Assembly: GCA_032358165.1 (NCBI GenBank)
Contig: JAALGY010000001.1
Span: forward strand, 1,488,001-1,552,000
Direction of reading: 5' to 3'
DNA from: Diplosphaera chodatii
Taxonomy: Eukaryota; Chlorophyta; Trebouxiophyceae; Prasiolales; Stichococcaceae
DNA length: 64,000 nt
The notes beneath the pieces are model-generated. The model did not search any database, had not been told where the DNA came from, and was given only the letters and a program-made list of their open reading frames with translations. Of the stretch, positions 48,701-59,719 are shown in pieces; positions within the stretch are counted from its first letter, which is position 1; each line of letters starts with the position of its first letter. The position numbers were made by a program, and so were the translations under genes.

Positions 48701-50637
48701 CATGTAGCGCTGTCTGGTCTGCTGCAATATGCAGTTGTGTCGACTACCCTACACATTTGCCTTTTCGCATGTGCTGCGTATATGACTCAAGGCAGAAAAC
48801 TGCAGGGGCGGGGTGATCGTGTACAGCATCGAGCTAAGCAACGAGACGCTCGGCGCCAAGGATGGCCCCTACACCCTGGACCTGGGAGCGCCACCGCACG
48901 ACTTTGCCCAGGCATGCCATCTCTGAGCACCCAGTTTGTTCTGACATCAGCTTCAATTGCTGCTCAGAGCGGCTGTCACACAGACATGCATCAGGGTGCC
49001 ACCGCTTCAAACACAGAAGTTGCGCCATATGCAGGTGTTCGTCGATGGGCAGCTGGTTGGCGTCACAGACCGCGATCACACCGCAAAGGTAACATAGCTA
49101 GCAGCAAAGATGCACTTGCACGACCGACGCTACTGTATATTACCTCTATCGTCAGGCCTGACAGACGAGGGTTTCACAGGGGAACCTTACTCTTGTGCTG
49201 GCCGTAGGTCAGCTTCCTGCTGCCGGCAAACAGCACAGGGCCAGCCACGTTGGATGTTGCGGTGCATGCCCTTGGGCGCTTCAATTTCGGCTGCGTGTGG
49301 GACACGAAGGGACTGCAGAACCGGGGCCAGCTGCAGAGCAGCAATGTGACACTGAACGGTGATCAAACGTCACCATGCCCTGCGTGCACATGCTGCAACT
49401 CAAGACTCTTGTGGCGCAAGCGGTGCGCCTGCCGTGCAGGCAGGTGGGGTCTGCATCAGCATCGCCACAAAGCCAATCTAACTGGTCATGATACAGGTCA
49501 TCCGCTGCTGGGCTGGCGTGTGTCGCCACTGCAGCTGGAGGACCTGTCTCCAATTGTCTTCGAAGACATCGCAACACCTGGCGATGATGCAGCCATAGCG
49601 GTGGCCCACGCGAGCGCAGCCAGCAGCAGCAGCAGCATCCCGCTGCGCGGCGGCCCAGCGTTCTATAGGTCATAGTTCTGCCGCGCGTCCACACCACAAA
49701 CATTGCTGACATTTTCCGATAGGCCATCTGCGCCAATCTGAGCCTTGGCAGCACGAGTAGTTGTATCCAGAGGTCCTGCAATCCTCGCAGTCGGCACGCG
49801 TATAACACCCCTGACACCACCTCCTTTGTAGGGGCACATTCCAGGCCGGCAGCAGCCTGCTGGGGGGCGGTGAGCACCCGCCAGACACATTCCTGTCAAC
49901 GCCAGGCTTCTCAAAGGTGCGGCTTGGCATTGCAGCACAAAAGCGTCATCATACGCCGGCCGTTGCTGGCCATATTGCATTCAGCTGGCCTCACACCTTG
50001 CCCAGCGTGGCAGTGGGCTCAGCAGCTGATAAGATGTCGGGCGAAGCTGCTGCCACCCTCCGCTGCAGGGCCTGGCCTTCATCAACGGCTTCAATCTAGG
50101 CTGGTATTGGCCAGAACTGGGGCCGCAGCAGACAGTCTACATTCCAGGTGAATCTTAGTGCAGACAGATAGCTGTTACCCTGCCCTTCTCGCGCAGAGCG
50201 GTTGAGGCGGCACGTGGCATGCTGCAGTCATACACATGACAACAAGCTTGCAACGGTACAGGGCCGCTCCTGAAGGACGGCGACAACGAGTTGGTGCTCC
50301 TGGAGGTGACAGCAGCCCCCAGCCACCCCACACGTGAGTGCTCTGGCATGCAGCAGACGGTCAGTCCGCACCATGCATGCTTCATGATTCAGGAGCACTC
50401 TGTATAAGAAGTTCTCGATGGCATTGACGCTTTTGCGCCTAATGTCTGAGATTGTTGGACAGTGCAAGCCGACTCAATGGTTACCATATGTCTTGGTCTG
50501 CAGCCGAGCTGGTCACCGAGCCGGACTTCAGCAAGTGGAAGCCGTATCCCAAAGCTACGCATCCGCAGAAGGGCCTCGGCAGCCGTCTGCAGCAGATTGC
50601 CCAGAAGGCAGGGCTTCATCAACCAGCAGCTGCATAG
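45782..50637 (+). CDS. Beta-galactosidase, glycoside hydrolase family 35, with signal anchor
   Basis: Twenty exons with all phases consistent give 739 aa: 45782-46017, 46205-46286, 46401-46586, 46786-46923, 47088-47245, 47370-47400, 47498-47571, 47684-47712, 47829-47872, 47957-48038, 48176-48291, 48464-48654, 48806-48911, 49035-49088, 49208-49358, 49497-49668, 49832-49916, 50069-50147, 50262-50333, 50504-50637. GH35 enzymes remove terminal beta-galactose from glycans. Landmarks: [47 protein letters not shown], acid/base Glu in IENEYG, nucleophile Glu in [37 protein letters not shown] and a C-terminal beta-rich part with [15 protein letters not shown]. Residues ~26-45 are one hydrophobic segment ([16 protein letters not shown]) after a polar N-terminus: a signal anchor, so Golgi, vacuole or surface. 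A PPPRQPPP insert lies mid-protein. Introns 1 and 13 have GC donors (46018, 48912). An in-frame ATG at 45716 is an alternative start. Confidence 0.95.
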
Positions 50638-50825
50638 CCCGGGAGCAGGATGTCAGGCACGGCTAGGTCCAGCTGTATTTCAACTGGTCACTCCAGCACC
50701 CCAGCCAGCATTCTCCTGGTACTGTGTATGGGTATATGGTCTGTCTGCAATCCGAACATGTGACATTGGCCCTGTATAAATGTTGCAATCAGTCCTTTGC
50801 TCTGTACACTGCTTCTGCTTCATGC

Positions 50826-50830
50826 TGTAA
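50826..50830 (+). terminator. TGTAA poly(A) signal of GH35
   Basis: TGTAA 189 bases after the TAG stop of the GH35 gene, just upstream of the opposite-strand signal of the TPR gene. Confidence 0.5.
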
Positions 50831-50856
50831 CGAATCTTGTGTCATAATCATGAACT

Positions 50857-50861
50857 TTACA
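50857..50861 (-). terminator. TGTAA poly(A) signal of the TPR gene
   Basis: TTACA on the + strand, i.e. TGTAA on the minus strand, 143 bases past the stop at 51004. Only ~26 bases separate it from the GH35 signal. Confidence 0.5.
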
Positions 50862-51003
50862 GATTTATGTTGGCCGCCAAAGACACAATGACGCACAACT
50901 GTCCCGAGTAGCAACGACAGGCAGCAGGCTGTGAGCAAGTCTGTACAAACTGCACGTGCTGGGCACTGCCCCGCCTCAACACGTGCTTGAGCCCCTCCCA
51001 AAG

Positions 51004-52238
51004 TCAGCCGCCAAAGCCCTTCAGCAGCGGCCCCAGGAAGCCGCCCGGCTCGAAGCGCTTCAGCAGGCCCTCGAACTTGTCGGTCCCCCGCAGCGGCGCC
51101 AGGTCCGGGTCCCGCCGCAGCTGCGGGCAGCACACGTCAGCATGCAGGTCTCTGCTTAATTATTCAAATTGCGACAGGTATATGTTTAGCCATGCATTAT
51201 ACTGCACACGTAGATTTAGCTTTTTTCAGCGTAGAACATATTATGCGAGACGTTGAAGGTGGATGGCTGCTTCGTTATATGCATACTAATGGTGCCAGTA
51301 TGTTATGGTGGTATATATTCATATGCATGATGCACGTAGACCGGAACATCCTGGACCCGTGCCCGTACAACAAGCCTGGGTCCGACTGCGGGCACAGGCG
51401 GTAGGAGCAGCACACACAGTTGGCAGGCGGAGCTGGTGGGGTACCTGGGTGTAGTCGGTGTAGCCTGCCTCCAGCGCGCCTGCCACCGCCTTCAAGCCAT
51501 CCTGCGCAGGTAATGCAGCAACCGATACGCTACTGCATGTGCTGCTATGCTGATACGGTGTATTATCGGTGCGATCTTTGCGGTTGTCGGAAGGGCTGGC
51601 ACCTGCGTGTTGCCCATGGCGCCCAGGCAGCAGGCTGTGTTGTACAGCGCCGCTTGCTTCTCCTCATCGCTGGCCTCCCGCGGCTTGTCCCTGCATATTG
51701 CACGGAGCATTATACAACAATTCACGCATGACCCATCAGACGCTGGTTCCACGACTGCACTCGTCTTACAACCTCATATCAGCGTTTCCAAAAGAATGCA
51801 AAAGCACACAAGAAGAAGATGTCAGTAGCCTCTTGTGGCATAGTACCTGTAGCGCTTGAAGCCTGTGCCAGGCAGCGTCAGCGCCTGCTGGAACAGGTCC
51901 AGCGCGCTGTCGTGATCGCCGCTCTGGTATGCCTTGAGCCCGGCCGAGATGGCGTCGGCAGCCAGCTGCGGCTCACTGCCGCTGCTCCCGCCGCTGCTGC
52001 TGGTGCTTTGCGGGCTCTCTGCCGCTGTGGCAAACCTGCCTGCACGCTGCCGTGGGCTGTGCGCTGGGCTCGAGCGCAGCGGCGCAGCTGTGCTGGTGGA
52101 TGCGAATGGTGCAAACGCTGCCCATCGTGCAGCAGCTTTCAGTGTAGCTTTCTTGCAGGGGTGCAGCGGGCGGCACAGCTGCTGCGATCTAGATGAGGCG
52201 ACTGATGCATGGTCCAAGTATGGGCAGGATAGCGACAT
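51004..52238 (-). CDS. Tetratricopeptide-like protein with plastid transit peptide
   Basis: Four exons with consistent phase give 217 aa: 52238-51847, 51690-51603, 51501-51445, 51120-51004. The first ~85 residues are rich in Ser, Ala, Arg and Pro with few acidic residues, the look of a chloroplast transit peptide. Mature part: [20 protein letters not shown] (one TPR), [20 protein letters not shown] then [20 protein letters not shown] (second TPR-like hairpin) and a final [20 protein letters not shown]. This domain form occurs in plant thylakoid-associated TPR proteins; I cannot name the orthologue. Its role would be protein-protein binding in photosystem or thylakoid biogenesis, by inference only. 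It is tail-to-tail with GH35. Confidence 0.8.
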
Positions 52239-52848
52239 GGCTGCACCACTGCAACTCGATTGTATTGACCCAGCACTCTGTCACTGATGCAGGCGCGTGT
52301 CACAGGAAAGCTGAAATGAGCCAAGAACTGTGGCGAAGCGCACTGCACAGATGTAAACATGTGCACATGTGTCGGAAACCTCATCGGTTTGCAATTGCAG
52401 GCTTGCGGTTCATTCTTCGAATTTGCGCGCCAGTTGATTGGCTGTGTATGCTCAAACCTGATTTTGTTGCTACAGCCATCCTGCTCAGTTGCTCGAGTGA
52501 AGTCAAGCAATCTGTGCACCTCCTTGACGGAGGGTCCGACGATCCCGTGACCACATTGCTATCAAGCACTTCCTGTGAGTCGACAGGCCTGCACTGTGCG
52601 TTTAGGGCAAATCGACGGCCAGTGCGGCACCTCAGCAGGCCAGCACCGACGCAGCGTGCTGAGGTGCACTTGCATCCATTGGAACTGGCTGTTCCCTTTG
52701 CTCACTTACACTGCAGCAGCTGGCCTTGCATCTCAGGCAGCACGCGCTGCTTCAGTCAGCAGCCCACGTCGATCGTCACTGTGCTGCACCACGGTGGTGG
52801 CCTGGCGCCCTCTAGGGCGGAGCTGCACAGATAGCAGCCGTCCCTAGC
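52239..52848. other. Divergent intergenic region between TPR and CHMP1 genes
   Basis: About 610 bases with no supported exon; should hold both promoters. Confidence 0.5.
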
Positions 52849-54232
52849 ATGGGGGACAGGCGCCTGCAGGAGCAGATCTTCAACCTGCGGTGAGCATTGC
52901 AGCACTGCAGCACCGAGTCACGGTCACCACTGCCGGGCACGTCGTGTCACCGCTGCGAACCGTACACGGCTGCAGGGCCAACAGACAGGTGCAATGCATT
53001 ACCATACATTGCTTCTGCTTCCTGACACCGGAGTGTTGCTGCAGTTTCACCTCCAAGCAGCTCGTGAGAGCATCCAAGAAAGCGGAGAAGGATGAGAAAG
53101 CTGAGAAGCTAAAGGTACCCCGGGCGGCATGCAGCCCTGCTGTTGCAGATGCATCTCGGATGTGGCTCAGCTGGATTTGACACAGCGGCATCATAAAACT
53201 GCCGCAAATATGCAGGTCAAGAAGGCCATCGAAAAGGGACAGATCGACAATGCAAAGCTCTATGCGCAGGTCAGTCCAGCTGTGGGCAGCTGCCGGATGG
53301 GATGCGCACCAGTTGCATGCCTCTCGCTTGGGTTCATCGGTCCCCAGTCTTTCAAAGCCTGGTGCAGAATGCGATCCGGAAAAAGAACGAGGCGCTCAAC
53401 TACCTGCGGCTTGGCAGCCGCCTGGACGCAGTGGTCAGCCGGCTGGACACCCAGGCGTGTTTTGCATGAAATGCTGTAGCGCATGACGCTGCACCCGCTT
53501 GGTTGGCAGCATGACACCTCGCTTGCATGGCAGGCGGTGTTTGCAAGCGTCGTCAGATCTAAACGTGCTTGCTGCCAGCACTAAATGCAATGTCGATCTT
53601 GCAGGCGAAGATGCAGACCGTGAACCGCAGCATGGTCAACATCGTGGGATCTCTGGAGCGGTCCCTTGCCGGAAATAACCTTGAAAAGATGGCAGAGGTG
53701 GGTGTCTTGACCAGGCATCCGTAGCAATTGGCACCTACGATGGCTGTTTCGGCGAATGACATGAGGTGACCACTGACCTATATGCCGAAACCTGCTGCAG
53801 ACGATGGACACATTCGAGCGGCAGTTCGAGTCGCTGGACGTGCAGACGGAGTTTGTGGAGAGCGCAATGTCCAATCAGGCGGTGCTGTCCACGCCCGAGG
53901 ATGACGTCAACCTGCTCATGCAGCAAGTGGCGGTGCGCGGCAGAGGGACCCCTGCACCGCCTTGCTCGCTTATGATGCCAAAAACCTGCCAGTGCCATGC
54001 ACGCCCAGTGCTGGGACGGCTAGTGGCAGGTCAGGATAGGTCAAGCCACGGTGTAATCTTCATGACTTGTCAGCATGGTGCATCAACTTGATCACCGCAG
54101 GATGAGCACGGGCTGGAGGTGTCGTTGGGGCTGCCCAACGCCGCAGCGGCGCCAGCACAAAAGGCGCCTGCAGCCGCTGTGGACGCCGACAGCGACCTGA
54201 CCAAGCGGCTGGCCGAGCTGAAGGGCAGATAG
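52849..54232 (+). CDS. CHMP1: CHMP1 (Did2/Vps46), ESCRT-III-associated protein
   Basis: Seven exons with consistent phase give 202 aa, the family length: 52849-52889, 53045-53114, 53216-53269, 53368-53454, 53605-53697, 53801-53932, 54101-54232. CHMP1 works with ESCRT-III in multivesicular body sorting and membrane scission and recruits Vps4 and LIP5. Visible: basic Snf7-type core ([56 protein letters not shown]), the acidic C-terminal half ([19 protein letters not shown]) and a C-terminal MIM1-type helix ([12 protein letters not shown]) for binding MIT domains. The splice after DTQ uses GC at 53455-53456, the only donor that keeps the conserved DTQ-AKMQ junction. Confidence 0.95.
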
Positions 54233-55128
54233 CACTTGTCGGTGTTGCATTCGTGCTGTTGTCTGAGGAGAAGAACGGGTACGAGTGCCGTACATTTGGG
54301 ATGGGTTGCATTGCTGCTGGTTGCCCCCAATGCGCAGATACATGTTGCGACAAGCTTCAGAACGTTGACGTCCAATGTGCATCGAGGTGTTGCATAACGG
54401 CCATCATGTGGTCCTATATGTTGTGGCACCAGAGGTGGGCATTGAAATAGCCAGCTGTGCAGGCACATGAGCAACCCCCCTGGGAGCAAGCTGGTTGCAA
54501 GAATGCGCACGCGCACTCATGCCAATGCTGGCAGATTCATTCATATGTTGCGCAGAATCCAGCCACGGATAGCAGCAGCAGGATCAGGATCACTGTATCC
54601 GGTACTTTGCGCAACAGGTCAAACAACTGCCAGTTGTGCACACATCCCAGCCAAAACTGTGAGCGTGCAGCAGTCATTACCTTGGCTCACTCCATGCAAA
54701 ATGGATTGATCCGTGCTGATATGTGGCATACCACCAATACATGAAAACAGCTCGCGCTTTCGTCATGCGTCGCACACGGTTATGCAACGGAGGGTGTGTT
54801 GACAGGTGCGCATCAGTCAAAATGCAAACTCATTGCGGAGAGCAATGTCGATAGGCGGCAACGTAATCGTGAACGCCAGCCAGCTACAGGCATGTATGGA
54901 TGCTGGACCGTGCTGTTCACGTGCTGTGTGCATGCTTCACGATTCATTGTGCGGGCGTGCTGTTGCGGCACCGTCCTTGCTGACAGGTACCCAGCAGTCA
55001 AACATGGCGTCCACTCCAGTCCCATGCCGTTGGTGTCTCGCAGGTGCTGACGCAACATCCTGTAGGCAGGGTGGAGCTGGTCTCAGCTGCAGCAGCTGTC
55101 AAGGTGCTGGGCGGCCGCGTCTGTCGGC
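54233..55128. other. Intergenic region between CHMP1 and GT92-1
   Basis: No supported gene. Composition is less GC-rich than in flanking exons. It must hold the CHMP1 3' end and the promoter and 5' leader of the next gene. Confidence 0.5.
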
Positions 55129-58100
55129 ATGGCGGTGGACAGGGGCTCGTCCCCTGGACGGTCGCTGCGCGGGCTGCCCTACACTGCCAGCACAGCGGGG
55201 CTGTCGGGCGCCGAGCGTCGCGGCAGCCCAGGCAAACGGCCAGACGGGCAGCCGCTTCTGCACAGGCGAGTGTGGTCACGGCAGAGGGTCCCTCCCTCCG
55301 GCAGTACACACCCACTGTGGCACTTCGGCAGGGATATTGTTGGAGTATCAAGACGAGTGTCAGTCATCTTTTGCTGCATGACATCTGTCCATTCAGTAGG
55401 CATCTTGCACCCATCCACACTCGACAACAGCCTTAGAACTGCAGGAGTCACTGCAGGAGCAGCAGTTGACCGTCCTGACCCCGCCACAGGCAGCGCATTG
55501 GCCGGCGGCTGCTGCAGAACAAGTGGTGCCGCCCGCTGGCAATGCTGCTGCTGGCCAGTGGCATCGTGTTGCTGCTGGCCTCGCAGCTGGGGCCTCGCGG
55601 TGGCGGCAGCAGCAGCGCAGATCCGGCGTGGTCAGGCAGCTCCAGCGCAGACACAGCAGGTGAGGGTCCACGTTGAGGCGGCAGAGCACATCAGCCATGA
55701 CAGTCGTGCGCTGATGTGCTTGCACAGCGTGTGCAAGCGAGGAGACGGTCAACAGTTTCTGCAACGATGCGGGAGACCAGTACTTCTGCTTGCACCGTCA
55801 CACCTTCACAGCTGCCGTCAATCTATGCATTGCATTCCCATATGTCAGTCTTTGGGAGCGACTATAGGGCCCGACGCACTCCGCCACCTGTCACAGGCTC
55901 TGGGCTCCAGCGATGGGGGCAGGTGCCGCCCTACCAGCCGCTGGACGGCAGGCTCGAGCCCGCGTTCCTGCGGGACGCGTCCTACATGTACATGTCCGGC
56001 AACACGACGCTGCGGAAGCTGGCGCGGCGGCGAGACCACCCGCCGGTGAGCGCCGCGCATCCTCTGCAGCACTCCATGCTTTCAGACAGCAGTTTCCACA
56101 CAGCAGTGCTGGAATCCTGCATACTGCTCGGCATGAGGTGGTCTGCGCGGAAGGCTGTGGTGAAGTGGGGTGCATAGTTTGCCTGCTGTGGCTGCAGGGG
56201 TATGTGGGCCTCTGTCTGGCAGCCCAGGACGCGGCGCCGGCGGATGTGCTGGAGTGGCTGAACTGGCACCACCTGGCGGGCGTCGACCGCTTTGTGGTGT
56301 TTGACCTGGGCAGCGCATCCCCACTCAACCAGGTGCACCATCACTGAGATGACAGAGGCTGCAGCAATGGCGCCATGGCCAGTCGGGAATCAGGTGCACA
56401 GTGTGGAGGTCAGCTGGGAAGTTCAGCGGCGGTGTGCATGGCGAGTCGCTGCCACGATGCTCACTGCTGGTGCTGGGTAACAGACGCTGCAGCCGCTGGT
56501 GGACGATGGCCTCGTCGAGTACCACTACTCGGCGCCGGGAGCCGTGACTCGAGGACAGGCGCACGACACATGCATGTGCGAGATGAAGCACCGCCACGCC
56601 TGGTGAGCAGGGTTGTGCAGTCACCAGGGAAAGTCCTGACCCACAGAGACCCATCACATGCAGCAGGCAGCAGCACAGCTGTACAACATATGACGCAGCA
56701 CTGGTTGGCGGCTGCATTGCAGTGCAGCATCATGATTCATGAACCGCAGAAGTGTTCGATATCCCGTCTGGCGTGCAGGCTGGGCTTCATTGACCACAAC
56801 GAGTACATACTCGTGCGGAACAGCACGCTGGACATTCCAGCGTTCCTGAAGGTGCGCCATGCCGGCACTAGGGTTTAGGGTTTAGGGTTGTCAACAGCAG
56901 CATCTGCAGCATGGTCAGCACTCTGCGACATGCACACCTATTGTGGACGGGCCATGTATCACGCTGCAAAGCTGACTGTTTGTCAACGAAGGACAGCGTT
57001 CTGCAGGCTTATGAGAGCTATGGGGCGCTGGCCATCAGCACAGTTGTTTTTGAGTCGGCGGGACACAGAGCACAGCAGCAGGACGGCATCCTCCGAGCGT
57101 ACCAGTAAGCACTTTTGCAGCATACCCGCACCAAGAGTCACCTGCATTTTGAGGCCATACATGGACGTCCATGCTGCGTTCTGATGTTCCCTGGCAGATG
57201 AGCAGCTTGGCTCCCCTGGATCAGCGTTGCGCATGCTTTCATGAGAGCTCTACCTTTCAGGTGCATGACCCGGTCATTATTGCCACGCAGGAAGTGTCTG
57301 CCCGCGAGCAAACCAGAGTCAGAGCGTGTCAAGCTGCTGGTCAACACGCGGTATGCAGACCGGGCGATGCAGGACACCAGCGCCTTTGTGTGAGTCCCCA
57401 TGTCTGCTGAATTGCATCTGCTGCCGCCGCAAACACCATGCCATCACCCTGTGACCTGCAGCAAGGCAGCATTTGGACAAGGAGCAGTCTAGGCTGACCA
57501 GGGTTCACGAGCCAGCTGACGCGTGGCTACCCACATGCGCAGGTTTCAGAATGGGAAGATTGCAGTGGATGAGGCAGGCGTGTGGGTCCAGGGCGCGGGC
57601 AGCCGCCACATATCGTCCCAGGTGGGCAGCTGAGGCTGCTGAGTGATGTGCGCAAGCGCTGGAGTCGGACAGCTTGCTGCAAAGCTCTGTCTTGTGGTCT
57701 CTTGCAGATTGCGTTGCATCACTATCAGCTGAGCAGCCTGCACGACGTGAAGGTAGGCGCAGGGCTGTGCTTGCCAAATCGCCACCGAGATATGCACGCT
57801 GCTGCACATTTGCCTTGCATGCCTGTGCTGAGCGGCTCTGACGAGTCCACTTGCCTGCTGCTTCCAACCACCTCGTTCTGCATGGAACCAGGCGCGTGGG
57901 CGGCGGAAGGCGGTCAGCCGTTTCCGTGAGATTGACGCGGCAGCCACGCAGACGTGTCCGGAGGCTGCGCAGCGGGCGTCAGGGCCAGACTTCAGGCCGC
58001 CGCAGCAGCTGATGCAGCAGGTGTGGCACGTGAAGGCCAAAGATCGACATTATACTGGATCAGCTCGGTCGAAATCTGAGGGCAGCTGCTCGCGGGCTGC

Positions 58101-58523
58101 CGAGGCCATCCGATCTGCCACAAACCGGAAGTGCTTGCCAGCATCTGCATAGCAGTGGGTTGCACACGCAAACGGAAGGCATGTATGCGCTGGCAGGAAC
58201 AGTCAGTACGTGCTGCATCACTGCAGGCGCAGCAGGAGAACGAGGATGCCGACAGCAGCATGCTGAGCTGGCACGCCATGGGCTTCACGCAGCGGGAGGT
58301 GCGTGCAGTGGTGTGCTGCTGAAGGCATGCGCCTCTACTGTCACCAAGCAAACGCAACGCAGCGCATCTGCAAGACACCAGGGAGGTGTGCCTCTAGCAT
58401 TTTTCGGGCACCAGTAAGCATTCAGATGTATTGTGGGTGGTGCAGGCACGCATGCGCCAGAAGCGATTAGAGAAGCAGCGGGAGCAAAGCCTTGCCGGCA
58501 TCCCCCGCCCTGACCAGCGATGA
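55129..58523 (+). CDS. GT92-like (DUF23) glycosyltransferase family protein 1, degenerate DXD
   Basis: Thirteen exons with consistent phase give 470 aa: 55129-55265, 55490-55659, 55897-56045, 56198-56332, 56484-56602, 56779-56851, 57007-57104, 57261-57389, 57543-57621, 57708-57752, 57892-58020, 58227-58298, 58446-58523. It is a type II membrane protein: polar N-terminus, one anchor (LAMLLLASGIVLLLAS, ~residues 59-75), then a lumenal domain. GT92 landmarks: GYVGLCLAAQDAAPADVLEW, GVDRFVVFDLGSASPLNQ, LVEYHY, KHRHAWLGFIDHNEYILV, the YxxC-type joint and IALHHYQL. The metal-binding DxDEF of GT92 is here DHNEY, so metal-dependent transfer may be lost. The C-terminus is a charged helix. Intron 1 uses a GC donor (CAG|GCGAGT at 55266). 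Sugar and acceptor are unknown; plant GT92 enzymes make beta-1,4-galactans. Confidence 0.82.
56869..56887 (+). repeat. Interstitial telomeric repeat in GT92-1 intron 6
   Basis: TAGGG followed by two TTTAGGG units, 17 bases downstream of the 5' splice site (GTGCGC at 56852). The placement close to a GTGCGC donor is the same as in the U2AF65 intron. Confidence 0.9.
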
Positions 58524-59719
58524 CGCGCCGCCGCAGTGCCGAGCGCAGCCGAACAGAGCTGCCGCAGTCCTGCTTCGCAAAGTGGCTGGCGCGGCGGCAA
58601 AGCAGCAGCTCATGTGGTGCTAACATTGAGATGGTCTGAGGCCGACCAGCTGCTCTGGCGTGTCAATACGGCCGTCCAGCACCTGCGCAGCTGGCGCAGG
58701 GGAGGGGGTTCCTGTGGGTGTGTGGGTCGGTATTGGGGAATGCGCATGTGCAGCAGGCATCTGGAGGTGCCGGGAGGCAATGTGCAGAGTGGCATGGTAC
58801 CTTCGGGTGCAGTTCTGTGGCAGGGCAAGTATAGTTGCAGTTGGAGAACGCAACGCGCTTGCCAGGTGCAGCCGTGACATGTGGACATGACACTGCGGCT
58901 GTGCGTAGGGAGCGCTGGCGTATTTGATGCGTACCGGGCAGTAGTCTCCTGCAATACAGATGTGACCTGCGTTGTCGTACCGTCGTCGGACCTTGCACGC
59001 TGTATGTATCGAGACCTTGTACACTATTGTCACGTCATTGTGGCAAGCACATCGGCAACAGCGGGTGCGATTGCTTCCGACGCATCTCAAGCTGTCAGAC
59101 AGCTTGCGTGGCACGCACGCCCAGGCTACGCCGAGGCAGGCCCAGAACGGACGGTGGTGCGTGTACACCACAGCCACAGCGGCGGCTTGCAGACTTCACG
59201 ACTTTCAAATTGCAATCAGCTGTGTTGGCCGTTGTCAGGCGAGGCGCCTTGCAGGGAAGTGATTTGCCGCAGCCTCGGGTGACAGCTATCGCAGCCGGTC
59301 GTGGTGCGGTGCCGAGGCTGCGTCTCACGCAACGGATGCTAGACCGCTGGCAACCTCTGTGATGGCCACTTGAGATCTCCAGCCGTGGGCGCTGCCCCGG
59401 CCGGGCGCAGGTGGGTGCAGTTGTGCATGCACGGCAACGGGATGCGTGTTACTGCCTGGGTGCCCGACGGCAGAGGAGCAGTCCCGTTGCGCAAGCTGCA
59501 ATCAGCTTACGATCCGTTGCAAGAGCTGAGAACACATGTCTCGCACCACTGATCCTACGCATGCTGCAGATCAAGTCGAGGACCTTTGGCATACAGGTGG
59601 GACTGCGCCACGGCAGGTCAAGGCCTTCAATGGACCGATCGTGCCGCCTGCAGCATGCAGCTGGCCAGATTTGTACGTCAGCTTTCTGGCTCTAGACGTC
59701 GATCCGGCACTGCCCGCCC
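58524..59719. other. Intergenic region between the two GT92-like genes
   Basis: No supported exon. Several open frames exist on both strands but none has family similarity or splice support. Confidence 0.5.
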
